Shown here one piece after another: positions 1 to 10,281 of a stretch of DNA of 64,000 bases (position 1 is its first letter; the number at the start of each line of letters is the position of its first letter). Below the pieces are notes generated by a model that did no database searches, was not told where the DNA came from, and saw only the letters and a list, made by a program, of their open reading frames with translations. Source of the stretch: Artemisia argyi (taxonomy: Eukaryota; Streptophyta; Magnoliopsida; Asterales; Asteraceae). Made by a program: the position numbers and the translations under genes. Where the stretch lies: the NCBI GenBank assembly GCA_030686995.1, contig CM060706.1, positions 142,065,505 through 142,129,504 of the forward strand. Reading direction: 5' to 3'.

Positions 1-28
1 GATTCGACATAAAAAAAAAAAACAAACA

Positions 29-33
<5 letters not shown>

Positions 34-68
<35 letters not shown>
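34..68. repeat. poly(T) tract, 35 bp
   Basis: Uninterrupted T run in an AT-rich leader. Positions 1-244 show no gene. A poly(T) here could be the tail of a minus-strand retroposon, but no body was recognised beside it. Confidence 0.8.
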
Positions 69-71
<3 letters not shown>

Positions 72-244
72 GCAAAACTTAACATATTAATTTTAAAATC
101 CAAAACATAAACCTTTAAAAATACTAAACATTTTTTTTTTAATAAAGTTTAAAAAATATTAATATAATAAAAATAAGTAATAACGAATGTAAACCAAACA
201 TATCAACAAGCCTTATCATTAACCAACATGTTCCTTCCCTTCTC

Positions 245-534
245 TCTTTTCCTGTGTTCCTGAACATTTGTGCTCGCTATCAGATATTCAATGTTTTTTA
301 TTGCCGCATAACGAAACAAACTTTACCACTTTCCTTGCGCTTCAACAACTTAACTGAACCAACACCTCGTTCTTTCCACTGGTTTCCTCCTTTATCGAAA
401 GGATACATCTTCAACTTAAGATCGAGGATGGGATCTTCATTTTCTTCACCATTAGTGACGGCAACCTCGTCGAGTTTGACGATTGGAGTTATTTGTGCTC
501 CGGTGTCTTCGTCTTCAGCAGCGGAGGTGGTTTC
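245..534 (-). pseudogene. Ran-binding protein 1 (RanBP1) fragment, decayed
   Basis: Read on the minus strand from about 534, the sequence encodes EDEDTGAQITPIVKLDEVAV, an acidic stretch, LDLKLKMYPFDKGGNQWKER and then GKVCFVMRQ. This is the N-terminal part of a plant RanBP1, which binds Ran-GTP in the cytoplasm and helps RanGAP act. Plant RanBP1 shares the EDEDTGAQ lead-in and the FDK-NQWKERG start of the RanBD fold. Homology continues past MRQ, but the next serine codon is TAA and a cysteine codon is TGA a few residues later; short deletions follow towards a QEH-like stretch near 254. The fragment covers only the start of a protein of roughly 200 residues. A 141-codon plus-strand ORF over it (254-679) is an antisense shadow. 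It lies just inside an LTR-like sequence (739-862), so retroelement capture is possible but unproven. Confidence 0.75.
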
Positions 535-562
535 TTATTTATTTATTTATTTATTTATTGAG
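535..562. repeat. (TTTA)n microsatellite
   Basis: About seven TTTA units lie directly upstream of the RanBP1 fragment (in its orientation), replacing where the initiator codon would be expected. Confidence 0.8.
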
Positions 563-641
563 TTTTCGATTACAGATCTGAGAGTGTTGTATTTGGTTGT
601 TGACTGTGATGATGACGGAGATGGGATATACATGCTCCGGA

Positions 642-661
642 CCGCCGGCCGAAGCCGGCGG
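642..661. other. GC-rich perfect hairpin
   Basis: Stem CCGCCGGC (642-649), loop CGAA, stem GCCGGCGG (654-661), in an otherwise AT-rich stretch. It lies between the LTR-like sequence and the RanBP1 fragment. No function can be assigned. Confidence 0.5.
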
Positions 662-724
662 CCGGAAAAATTAAAGTAGGGTTTTTGGTTTTAAAGAGCG
701 GAAGGTATTTTAGGGTTTAGCATC

Positions 725-862
725 ACTGGCTGATACCATGTAAGATAATAAAACCCGTAGGTAATCTGTTATTATTCATCACTATTGATAGATTACAAGA
801 TATAAAGAAACCCTAATGGACCCAACCCACAAGTCGGGTTTGGGCCAACTTATTCTCTAACA
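725..862 (-). mobile_element. LTR-like 124-bp sequence with primer-binding site (TRIM/Copia remnant)
   Basis: On the minus strand, 862-739 starts TGTTAGAGAATAAG and ends CTTACA, the TG...CA termini of an LTR. It is immediately followed by TGGTATCAGCCAG, which resembles the initiator-Met tRNA primer-binding site TGGTATCAGAGC. The short length suits a TRIM or small Copia LTR. No second LTR was seen between 1 and 244, so this may be a truncated element whose internal region holds the RanBP1 fragment. Confidence 0.5.
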
Positions 863-1640
863 ATCACATTGTATCATAATAGCTTAGAGGATTACTTATA
901 CGTGCAACAAGGGCTTTTGATTAAAAAATTATACTTTTGATAATATTATTACCGTGTGTAGAGTAGCTGTGCTAAGTCATATATCATCTACATTAAATAT
1001 TTCAAGCTATAATAATTTGATAAATGTGATAGTGGTAATTTTGATATTAAATTTAACAATACGAACACAAATACAAAATATGAGTCGACATTTTGGGTTA
1101 AAGAAAACAATAATTACTCTTTTTTCAACTACCACCCCTCATTCTTCCCATTTTATAAAGGGCCTCTCCCATCTCATATGAAAACCCTAGCCCCCTTCTT
1201 TCATTAATTTTTAGTTCTCTCAATTACATGAATATATTTTGTGTTATAGTCATTTTTGTTTTACTTAATTTTTGTTGAGGCAGCCTTTGTTACATAAATT
1301 GTTTCAGAAGTGATTTTAGCAAATGAAAGGGTTTTTGATAACCATTGTTTTACCCTCTAATAAGCCAAAGCATGTATAATATATATATGGGTGTTTGATT
1401 TTTTGTTCTCAAACGGATTGGAGTTTCACCAAGAAATGTGTTTTTTTTTTATCTTTTAAATCTACAATTCTTGTTTTATGGTTTAACAAAGCGTCAACAC
1501 AAACCAACCAAACAATCCAATACTATACAATTTTTTAATTTTTATTCTATCTCGGGCGTTTGGTTTAACACTCTATAGAATACACCCGACCAATTTACCC
1601 AGCCACCCGTTGTAACTAAAAAGTACAAAACTCTAACAGA
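863..1640. other. No gene; weak promoter-like patch
   Basis: No convincing ORF. On the plus strand a TATA-like TTTATAAAG (about 1152-1160) is followed by a telo-box-like AAAACCCTAG (1181-1190), a pairing often seen upstream of plant ribosomal-protein genes. No such gene follows. Confidence 0.3.
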
Positions 1641-2290
1641 ATGGGCCCCATTGGGAACACGTGTGATTTTCAAACTAAAACTCCCTCATTCCCTCCCCTT
1701 ATTATAAACATAATTCCCTCATTTACCCCTCACTTCAAATTCTCAACTCTCACTACAATCAATCATTTCATTTCAAATCCAAAATGTCGAAATGAAAGAG
1801 CTGAGTTCTTCCTGATCACCATGTGTATACTCGTCTTTCTGATAATCTACCTCAGATTCCTGAAGTTAAACCAACAGTTGTGAGTTTTTATTTATTTATT
1901 TAATTGATATTCTAGTGATGACCGATATCTTCTTTTTTTTAATAAATATTATTAAAAGTAAGAGATTAAAGATCAGGCTGAAAAAGCCGGATATAAATGA
2001 AGGTATGTTGAGCATAATTTGAACCACTTTTACTAGTGGTCATTTTGTTGTATTAGTGAAACTTTTGCACTTTATGGAACCATTGACTAGGTTTAGATAG
2101 AATAAGAGGATGTCAAGGAAGCCAATGAAGGTATCGACTTATTTTTAACCCTTTGTATCTTTTTTTACCTAAATGTCTTACATTCATCTTTTGCCTTGTA
2201 GATTTGTCTGTTGTACTTAAAACACGTGCTGTGAACAACGGTTATGTGAAATAAAATAGTTCTGGGCCAAAGTACTTAAAGAATAAAAAG
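1641..2290 (+). pseudogene. Degenerate unidentified exon series with promoter-like front
   Basis: A TGGGCC motif and a G-box CACGTG (about 1659) precede a TATA-like TTATAAAC (about 1700) and an ATG at about 1783. The first frame stops after three codons, but a one-base shift would read through. A neighbouring frame gives DHHVYTRLSDNLPQIPEVKP, followed by TGTGAGT-type donor sequence. Further short stretches ending before GTATG or GTATC, around 1970-2010 and 2100-2130, also look exon-like. I do not recognise the protein. A Helitron 3' end at 3470 suggests this may be captured sequence. Confidence 0.3.
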
Positions 2291-2683
2291 CTTGTAAGTA
2301 TTTAGTCATTCAAATTTTATACATTGTTTTGGTAAGTAATTTGTTGTCTGTAAATTGTTTTGTCCTCTATAGTTATTTATTTATGTTTTTATATAGTTTT
2401 ATCAAACTAGTGTTAATTGTATGTAAATTGTTTGTTATGTATTTGAAATTTGTATGTGTTTAATAGTAATAGTATAATTTTGTGATCTATGACTTCACGA
2501 AATCTCTCATGTTGAATTCAATGGGACTTTTTCTATTGTTGGCATGGTTGTTTCGCCTAATTCTAAATCCATAAACGTCATTTTTTTTCTCCTCATATAC
2601 TCTATTTGGTTTGTCAAATTAATTCCATGATTGATAAAGTTATTATTAGGCATCAATTTTAGAATGATCACTATAAATAATTA

Positions 2684-2855
2684 GAGTTAATTACTTAAAT
2701 CGTCCATGTTGTTTGTCTGATATCACAATTTTAGTCCCTAAACTTTTATTTTTGTGGATCTTCTTTTTGTGGTTTTGACCCGTTACAGGTTTGTTCCTTT
2801 GACCAACAATTCTGTTAGTTGACTGTTAACTTGAAGGGTATTTTAGTCTTTTTAT
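2684..2855. repeat. Partial copy of the GAGTTAATTACTTAA foldback family
   Basis: Begins GAGTTAATTACTTAAAT and has the phrase order of the complete foldback at 32466-33252 (a run on 'no effect of' style gene is absent; only non-coding repeat text is seen). Only one end is recognisable here; it fades into a trinucleotide repeat. Confidence 0.55.
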
Positions 2856-2860
2856 GTATA

Positions 2861-2861
<1 letters not shown>

Positions 2862-2907
<46 letters not shown>
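2862..2907. repeat. (TTA)n microsatellite
   Basis: About 15 perfect ATT/TTA units. It generates a spurious asparagine-run ORF on the minus strand. Confidence 0.9.
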
Positions 2908-3440
2908 GGGCAATTGAAAGTTAAAATTTGTAAAAAAAAAGTTGGCAAAAATTTTGATAAATTTAGTGAAGAAAGAAAACACAAAATATAAGTGAAAAAT
3001 ATCAAATGTAAGCATGTGTTAATGTGATATGAATATAAATATCCGCGGTTGTACTTATAACAACAACTCATGTAACTCCTCTTTAAAGTTTACATAATGA
3101 TATCTGAAAAATTATTTTAAAAACTTTGTATTTTAACTTCATTAACGGTCATTATACACTATTAAACTTACATATTGTATACAACATGATATTTATAGTT
3201 AAATGTAAACAACAACATTAACATCAACACTCATGTTAGTTAAACATAGATAAATCTTTAACCTAACATAAATCTTTACAAAATATTAATCGATATAAAT
3301 ATATAATGAAAAAGTTTATGTAAAAACCCGTGAGTAATTAGTAGTTTTACTTATACCACAATTACAAAAAAATAAACACGGGCAAAGTCTTATGCCACTA
3401 TTAAACTAAAATGTTAAAAATAAATTTAATACATGTGTAA
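2908..3440. other. AT-rich stretch, no gene seen
   Basis: No ORF of note, tRNA or recognised repeat. If the Helitron end at 3470 is real, this is probably Helitron interior. Confidence 0.4.
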
Positions 3441-3470
3441 ACACCGTATGTGCACGAGACTTATAACTAG
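3441..3470 (+). mobile_element. Probable Helitron 3' terminus (degenerate)
   Basis: ACTTATAACTAG followed by T matches the plant Helitron 3' end (CTAG, insertion before T). The upstream CCGTATGTGCACGAG looks like a decayed version of the usual CCCGTG...CACGGG hairpin. Compare the intact terminus at 55487-55515. The matching 5' end was not found. Confidence 0.5.
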
Positions 3471-3789
3471 TAATGTATATAGTAAATTATAGCATGAATA
3501 ACAAAACCCAACAAAAAATTACAAGTTTTTGAAGTCATAATATTAGCTAAAAATTAATTATACCATTATAAGTCATATGTAATAACAATATTATTTCAAT
3601 TATCATGAGTAAGTTCAATAAATTGCATTGAATTATTATATGTTACAAAATTTTAAAACTAAAGTATTTAATTAGAAAGTGTGCAAACTTAATTTTTTAA
3701 AGATTTTTTATTAATAAAAAAGTCTAAATGCTTTGTAATAGTTGAAAAAAGGATTCAAGATAAAGATACAAATTAGCAAGTTTTGTGTA

Positions 3790-4360
3790 TTTTTTTTAGA
3801 AAGGCAACAATGACATAAAACCAACCCAAACAATTACAAAAAATGGCACCCCACCTAAGCTAAAAAGATAATTAACTGAGAAAGGGCCCAAGGAAGCAAA
3901 ACTACAAAGCAAAAAACATCAAAAGTGCAAAAGAAACTCGAAAGCAAAACTGTAAAATCTACTAACCTATTAAAACAAACGATACAAAAGAGGACAACAA
4001 AGGCCCACAAGACAAAAAGTCTCATAACCTCTCTTTGTGCCAATGGAAGACATCACTTTGGTATCACTTGCTGCCAATCCATAGAAGTCTTTTCTAGCAC
4101 CACTACTTGACCCATATAAATCCAAGCTGCTCAAATTTAACACAACACGTTAAAGGGTCATTTAACCATTTTTGCCAACACAGCCTACATTTTTTTGACC
4201 TTCTCACCATCCACTCAAAGCTTTGGAGTTTAATGTCTTGCACTATTTTGTTTACACTTGATGCCTTAGCTCTAAAAACTACATTATTCCTTTCTTTCCA
4301 AATGTGATATCCGGTAACCCAAGTTAGTGTCTGCCATAGTGATCTCAAGTATTTTGTATT
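3790..4360 (-). mobile_element. 5'-truncated LINE 3' end (zf-RVT tail)
   Basis: The minus strand from 4348 encodes about 81 residues with YHIWKERNNVVFR, the hallmark of the zinc-binding region after the reverse transcriptase of plant LINEs. A 3' UTR follows, ending in a short poly(A) (T run near 3791-3799 on the plus strand). Reverse transcriptase and endonuclease are missing. The flanks AAGTTTTGTGTATT and AAGTATTTTGTATT resemble a diverged target duplication. Confidence 0.7.
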
Positions 4361-4364
4361 TAGT

Positions 4365-4545
4365 AGGAAAGAAAATGATACACGCTAAAGTATTTTGTAA
4401 CAACTTGGACACACTTTTAACTACTAGTAATTATTTTCGGATAATTTAGCAAGTTTCGTGGACTTAATAATAGGAAAGAAAAATAATACACGCTAAAATA
4501 TTTTGTAACAACTTGGATATATTTTTAACTAATAATCCTTATAAA
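4365..4545. repeat. Two-copy tandem repeat, about 104-bp period
   Basis: The phrase AGGAAAGAAAATGATACACG, then CTAAAGTATTTTGTAACAAC, occurs near 4363 and again, slightly diverged, near 4471. The LINE tail appears to have landed beside or inside a further copy. Confidence 0.65.
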
Positions 4546-5149
4546 TATTGTAAACACAATGAGACATCATTTAACACAAGCAACCAAGTTACGGTTGATC
4601 AAACATAAGTTATTGTTTTCCTCAAAACCATCATAGAAGATAGTTATTGAATCCATAGTTCCATACAGTACAAGTTCCTCAAACCCATCATTAAAGATAC
4701 TAAAAAAATTACCGAGATACATCAATGTTTTGTAAGCTTGACAACTTTATGAACATTAAACTTGAAGATATCCCTGTAAAAACAAAGCAAGAAGCGCTAG
4801 TAAAGAGTTAGAAATCAAGTTGGATGAAAGAAACAGAACGAGATGTTATTAGCACAAAAGCTTCTAATATCCAACAGATAGTAAACTAAAAGGGCTAAAA
4901 CTAATAAGAATGTCTAAAGCTGAGAACATTTTTTACATGAAGAGGAATTGCTAATGATAAATAATAAACGTTAGGGAAGACTCCATTTTCGATAGTACAA
5001 TAAAAAGTCAGGGTTACATAAATAACTATAATTTACATCGAGTAACATTGTTACCAAACACAAGATTCTAGCTATATATAACAATCATCATTAACATAAT
5101 TAAGAAATCCGGAGATCTACGTACTACAGGGTAGTAAAAGAAAGGAAGG
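4546..5149. other. No gene seen
   Basis: AT-rich, no ORF of note. It contains the 3' flank of the F-box gene on the minus strand. Confidence 0.4.
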
Positions 5150-6328
5150 TCAAATAACAACATAACATTTCATACCAACCTTACCATTCATCTTCCTATT
5201 CTTCATCAGCCTCTTTCTCTTAAGTATGTCATGTGAAAAACGAAAAAACCTTGAAATTACATCATAACTAGAAACCGATTTACCACTCCTGTTGTTATTC
5301 TTTGTGTGCCTCTTTCTCTTCGGTTTCCCATTAAGATGAGGAGAAACAAGGCTGGGTACATATATAGGAGAAGCAATATATTTCCCGTCCTTGGAGAAAA
5401 ATTTATCACCTTTATCACATAAGTACCAATTGTTGTGTAGAATCCAACGCTTGAGCACGTGTGCAACATCATACTTGTTCATCTCACAATCATTCGGTAG
5501 TAGTTCCCAAGAATGTTTATCATTGTTATTTTTCATTACCCATCTCTGGTACGGGGGATGGTTACGAAATATGCATAGACATCCTTCGACAATCCCTAAA
5601 GAGTTTGACCAATCACATACATAACGTGAGTCATGTGGTTGGGAGTTTTCTTTGAATTCCTCTCGAGATAAATTAAAAGAAAGAATCACTCTCTTGTCAT
5701 AACAATCCTTCATAAACCAGTGAAGCATTCCATTCCATAAGATACCAATAGGACCATCAGCTTCATACTTCACTTGACTCGTAACTTTCCAAATATTTGA
5801 TTTCAATGTCAACACTCGAAAAAGTGTCCCTCCCTTATGCATCTTGATACCCATAACAACCTTGTAATCATCTGTGAACGAATCATAACCAAAACCCCAA
5901 CATAATGACATCCTATCAGGAATCATGGATGTCTCGGGGATCTCGGGGGCAGTTTGCAGTTTCTTAACCTCTCTAGTTAAAGGATTTGTTACTACAACTT
6001 GAGCATTAAAGATAGAGATAGAAAAGGATACAAGGCCATTGGAAGAACCAATAATACACGAAGCTCTGGTGTGATAGCATTCGAAGTTATAAAGCGTTTT
6101 TCCATCATTGCGTTTATCCCCATATGTTGGCTTAATAATTCTTCTATGTCCAAGTTCATGGTTGTTGTGATCTTTGTTGCATGTATAATCTAGATGATTT
6201 TTAACAAAACGAGAGCTGGAGATCAAAGAAAGCCATGACTTACAAACGCTTTTGCATCGAATGAGATCTTCACCATCCAATCTTACAAGTATATCTTCAA
6301 CCAAATCTATCAAAAGCTCCTAAGACAT
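5150..6328 (-). CDS. F-box protein (FBA/kelch-associated type) with broken initiator region
   Basis: Single-exon reading frame of about 389 codons. The N-terminal F-box (VEDILVRLDGEDLIRCKSVC then KSWLSLISSSRFVKNH) would bind Skp1 in an SCF ubiquitin ligase. After a spacer comes an F-box-associated domain, with SSNGLVSF, TNPLTREVKKL, GFGYDSFTDDYKVV and LHWF motifs, expected to bind the target. The tail is lysine/arginine-rich. The only upstream in-frame ATG (6326-6328) reads ATG-TCT-TAG, so the natural start is followed by a stop at codon 3. The next in-frame ATG lies after the F-box. The frame is otherwise open, so this is either a very recent pseudogene, a gene using another first exon, or a sequence error at one base. 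A second F-box front (6381-6457) lies just upstream. A more broken paralogue lies at 16484-17640. Confidence 0.7.
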
Positions 6329-6380
6329 AACCTAATAATAAGATATTGAAAGAGAGCGGATGTAGATGATACATACATAG

Positions 6381-6457
6381 GTTAAGCATCGAATCAGATC
6401 TTCACCATCTAATGGCATAAGTATATCTTTAACCAAATCAAATACAAACACTGGCAT
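6381..6457 (-). pseudogene. Duplicated F-box N-terminus fragment
   Basis: From ATG at 6457 the minus strand reads MPVFVFDLVKDILMPLDGED then LIRC. This is a diverged copy of the first 20 or so residues of the neighbouring F-box protein (LIDLVEDILVRLDGEDLIRC). Similarity ends at the cysteine. It could be a tandem-duplication scar, or an alternative first exon replacing the broken start next door; no splice pair was confirmed. The phrase TAGGTTAAGCATCGA next to it recurs near 6956. Confidence 0.6.
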
Positions 6458-6461
6458 TATT

Positions 6462-7594
6462 GAAATCTAAAAAGAGGCAAGCTTTGAAATCTTGATTTAG
6501 ATATATTTTCCAAATGATTAGCAAAAGACAAAATTAGAGGGGAAATTTTTTCATGGGTTTCAAAAACAAAATTATAAAAAATCAAAACGAAAAATATTTA
6601 ACTTTTTCTTTTTAATGGCATTTTTTTAAAAAAAAAAGAGAAAGATGAGAAGAAACTCTTGACAATTGACTCTTGACATAAATAAGAAACCAAAAACTAC
6701 ACAACAAGGAAAATCCTCTATAATTAAAACAACATGACAATTGACAAATAACAAAAGATAAAAAGTAAAAGATTACCTTAGCTTCATATGAGTTGATTTT
6801 GTTACTTCGAGCCATCAAACAGCACACAAATTAATTCTTCAAAGTAACCTTTAACTAGTATCTTGATGAGTAGCAAGAACCTTAAAAATCTGCAAGTGTT
6901 GTTGTTAAGGTTATTCTGTGTTCGGTAACAAGATGATATAAACACAAACACGTAGGTTAAGCATCGATATACATAAAGACCAATTAAGTCCCTAGCCCAA
7001 CAACAATAAGCCCACCCAATTTCCACTTCAATTCCACCACATATATACCACTTCGATTCCATCAAGTGATAAACCTTAACATTCAAAAACCATTAACCAT
7101 CCAAACTAATAGATAACATAAAAATATATCATAACTAATAACAATGGTGGCAAAATTCCATACTTCCTAACAAAATGAAACGCAAATCATGTATAATTTT
7201 GAGTTCTAATATCTTCTTTACTTTCCTCTTAATATATACTGTATATTCATAAGATGTTACTTCCGAAAAGTGTATACCAGCTTATAGCGTTTAATATATA
7301 CTAAAATAGAAAATATATTGTATTTTTCCTTGCGATATAAGAAAAATATTAGTTTTCTATTTACGTCTTTTGTTAAATGTTAATGTGAAGAAGGGTATAT
7401 ATGCGTATTACCAGCGGATCTTAAAATACTTATTTTAAAGTCAAAAAAAACTTTGACAAAATATAGACATTTGATAAATAAGTTTGCAAAATAATCACGA
7501 AAAAAATATTTACAAAAAGTTTTAAAAGTTATATTATCAGTTTCATAAATATACTAGTTTTGGCACCCCTGATGGGCGGGCTAAATCTATATCA
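6462..7594. other. No clear gene; F-box upstream flank
   Basis: AT-rich. A 94-codon minus-strand ORF (6802-7086) has no recognisable domain. TAGGTTAAGCATCGA (about 6956) repeats a phrase from 6378, so some local duplication occurred. Confidence 0.4.
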
Positions 7595-7937
7595 TGTTGG
7601 AAAAATACCTCGACAACAATCCGAAGTTCGATCGCGGAAAACTAGATCACGAGTTGTATCGAGCACAAGTAGTAAACACGAGAGACTACAAAAGACCGAC
7701 TAGAATATGCACACAATATACCCTCAACGAACCCTTTATTAAGACCAATAAAGCTTACAATTGAGGAAGAAGAATGAATAACTAGCATCCCCTCATCTCT
7801 ATTTATAGAGATGAGGAGGTGGAGACCTAGCTTGCCTTGCACACCAAGGTACCTAATCCTAGTTTATGTCTAACACCTAATCTAATTACAAAGTACACTT
7901 AAGTCCCTAATGTTTAAGTTACTACTAATATTTAACA
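7595..7937 (-). repeat. 3' LTR of the Copia element
   Basis: Identical in length to the right-hand copy. It contains a palindrome-like CTCATCTCTATTTATAGAG (about 7792-7810) that could include the TATA box on the minus strand. Confidence 0.93.
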
Positions 7938-7949
7938 ATTTCCACCTTA
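7926..7949 (-). promoter_or_regulatory. Polypurine tract next to the 3' LTR
   Basis: The minus strand reads CCTAAGGTGGAAAT immediately before TGTTAAATATT, the start of the LTR. This is the expected place for plus-strand DNA priming. Confidence 0.75.
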
Positions 7950-8217
7950 GGAGTAACACTTAAACATAACCGATACTCAACACCTTTTCCTCATGCTGGA
8001 ACCTCGGACTGGGGACCACCTTGTCGACCAGACATTGTACTTTAGTAATTTTCCAAGATTAGCTTCCGTAGACTCCTTCACTTTCTTCTTTTCAGCAACA
8101 TTACCCTCTGCACCTTCTTGACCAGGTACTCTAGTTTCCGTAATGTCTGCCCCCACCTTTAAACCAAGGTGTATCTTTTCCTGCTCATTTACCAAGCAGC
8201 CCGTGTTTGTCTTTTCT

Positions 8218-9732
8218 TCAAGTTGCTTGTCCACCAACTTTCTTTGAGCCACTGCAGCATTTATCGTTACTAACCTGAACATCCTCAGCTTCACGATTCC
8301 CTTGAGCTCCCTGCAGTTCCACCTCAAACCAAACACGTTCATCAACCTGTACTCCATGGACTCCTGTTTTAACACCAGGACCAAGTTGTTTGAACCCAAC
8401 TTGTTTATGACCAAGTTGTTTGAGACCAACTTGTTTATGACCAACTTGTTTGAGCCCAACTTGTTTATGACCAAGTTGTTTGAATCCAACTTGTTTTGAA
8501 CCTCCATGCTTTTGTACACCATAAGTCTTCACTTTTGCTTCAAGAGTATACACACAGTTCTCTTTCCTGATCCCAGTCATCATAACCCGACAACCTTTGA
8601 TCACCTTGACTCTACCCATCTGCATCTTCACAGTATAACCCTCTTTTTCAAGAGTACCCAATGAAATCAAGTTTTTTCTTAACCCTGGAACATACCTGAC
8701 ATCTTCCAGTATAAAGCTTGAACCATCATGCAACTGTATCTTCACTTTTCCTGTCCCTCTGATAGTGCATGTCCTGTTATCACCTAACTGAACCGAACCA
8801 CCATCAATATCCTTGAAGTCATACAAGAAATCCCTCCTAGGTGTCATATGATAAGACCCACCTGAATCCATTACCAATTCAGTCATCTCATCATTCCTGA
8901 CCACCGCCAAGGCTTCTCCAAAGTAGGCGTTACCCTCGTCATCAGAAGAATCAGAATCCTGATCATGCTTACCCTTCCTGACGAACCCACTTGACTTCTT
9001 CTTTGGACAGTCTCTTTTCAGATGATCCTCTGAATGACATATGAAGCACTTGAGTTTACCAGTTCCACCCCTTGACTTAAACCGCGAACTTTTACCAGAA
9101 TGAGCTTTCCTTGAATGATCTGACCCTCCCCTTACATATAACCCGTCACCATTTTCTTCCTTTGTGCCTTCAATTCTTTTCTTCAATTCTTTTGAATTCA
9201 GAGTCGCCAGAACATCCTCCATTGTCAAGGATTCCCTCCCATACAACAATGTCTCCACAAAGTTTTCGTAAGACGATGGCAACGACGTAAGTAACATAAG
9301 TGCCTGATCTTCATCCTCAATCTCGATATCAATATTCGCCAAATCAAGTATCAACTTATTAAACTCATCTATATGATCACCCAGTTTCGTACCTGGACTC
9401 ATATAGAATGTGTACAGCTTCTTCTTCAGATACAGTCTATTTGCTAAGGACTTAGTCATATAAAGACTAGTCAGTTTTGTCCAAATTCCTGCAGCAGATG
9501 TTTCCTTGGTAACTTCCCGTAAAACCCGGTCTCCCAAGCATAGAATCAAGGTACTGTATGCCTTCTTCATCAAAGCAGCTTTTTCACCTGCTTCCATGTC
9601 CGCGGGTAATGTCTCTAATGCAGCATCACAACCTTGCTGTACCATTAAAGCACGCATCTTTATTTGCCATAACCCGAAGTCATTTTTCCCATCGAATTTT
9701 TCGATGTCAAACCTAGTTATAGAACTAGCCAT
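8218..9732 (-). CDS. Copia gag-protease fragment fused to a pentapeptide-repeat tail
   Basis: 504 codons from a good ATG (9730-9732). Residues about 10-190 form the UBN2 gag domain, starting FDIEKFDGKNDFGLW. Residues 229-242 are a CX2CX4HX4C zinc knuckle (CFICHSEDHLKRDC), which binds RNA in the particle. Residues 286-300 carry the aspartic protease signature LVMDSGGSYHMT. Residues about 345-400 resemble the GAG-pre-integrase region. Then, where integrase should start, eight K-Q-(V/L)-G-(F/H/L) repeats occur at 413-451, followed by about 50 unrelated residues that look like a remnant from far downstream in a full-length relative. The pol gene has therefore been deleted, and the repeat array sits at or beside the junction. 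A second minus-strand frame (7977-8522) also stays open over the join but is probably a shadow plus residual coding. Confidence 0.9.
   Translation of the reverse strand: MASSITRFDIEKFDGKNDFGLWQIKMRALMVQQGCDAALETLPADMEAGEKAALMKKAYSTLILCLGDRVLREVTKETSAAGIWTKLTSLYMTKSLANRLYLKKKLYTFYMSPGTKLGDHIDEFNKLILDLANIDIEIEDEDQALMLLTSLPSSYENFVETLLYGRESLTMEDVLATLNSKELKKRIEGTKEENGDGLYVRGGSDHSRKAHSGKSSRFKSRGGTGKLKCFICHSEDHLKRDCPKKKSSGFVRKGKHDQDSDSSDDEGNAYFGEALAVVRNDEMTELVMDSGGSYHMTPRRDFLYDFKDIDGGSVQLGDNRTCTIRGTGKVKIQLHDGSSFILEDVRYVPGLRKNLISLGTLEKEGYTVKMQMGRVKVIKGCRVMMTGIRKENCVYTLEAKVKTYGVQKHGGSKQVGFKQLGHKQVGLKQVGHKQVGLKQLGHKQVGFKQLGPGVKTGVHGVQVDERVWFEVELQGAQGNREAEDVQVSNDKCCSGSKKVGGQAT
8380..8496 (-). repeat. 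15-bp minisatellite in the gag ORF
   Basis: Eight copies of a 15-bp unit encode the pentapeptides KQVGF, KQLGH, KQVGL, KQVGH and so on. A length divisible by three keeps the ORF open. Confidence 0.85.
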
Positions 9733-10264
9733 TCTTCTTATACTTTGCTAAAAACCTTGTCAAGTTGTTTCTTAACCAACTTTACCGACAAGCCTCACAA
9801 GCCGTGTGCAATATTCCCCTTGTTGCTATAAACCCTTCTTGCAAATCGAATTAATTAGAATAACCCTAAACCCTCGATTTCGAACAAGCAAACCCGACCG
9901 TTAACTTGAACCCCAAGCGAACCACGATCGAAACTTGTACCACAAGAATTAATATAAATAAAAACACGCAACAAGAAACCTTCAATTTGATCGAATCGTC
10001 AAACCTGTTTGAAGTCGCCTTTAAATAACCAAAAGACAATAGAAACAACGATCTATTTTAAATTGAAAAATATGACACCAAGCGTAGCCAACTTTGTAGT
10101 ATTTTCAATGTGATTAATAGAAAAATTACTTAATATTCTTGGTTTTGAAAAACCAACAATCACATCCACTCGATTGGCCTGCTACTTTCGGATACGATTC
10201 GAAAACCGAAATCTAACCTCGAAACCTCGATCTAACACTCGAACTTCGATGACCACAATAACCG

Positions 10265-10281
10265 CGGCTCTTGATACCACT
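10265..10281 (-). promoter_or_regulatory. Primer-binding site of the Copia element
   Basis: Minus strand TGGTATCAAGAGC, complementary to the 3' end of initiator-Met tRNA, a few bases inside the 5' LTR. Confidence 0.85.

Noticed and set aside
254..679. 141-codon plus-strand ORF
   Set aside because: It is the antisense shadow of the RanBP1 fragment and includes a TTTA microsatellite. The plus-strand protein has no domain.
2815..3071. Asn/Ile-run ORFs
   Set aside because: They are produced by the (TTA)n microsatellite.
7977..8522. 181-codon minus-strand ORF with NKL repeats
   Set aside because: It overlaps the gag ORF in another frame across the 15-bp minisatellite. The repeat keeps all frames open. 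Some residual coding may be at its end but no separate gene is supported.
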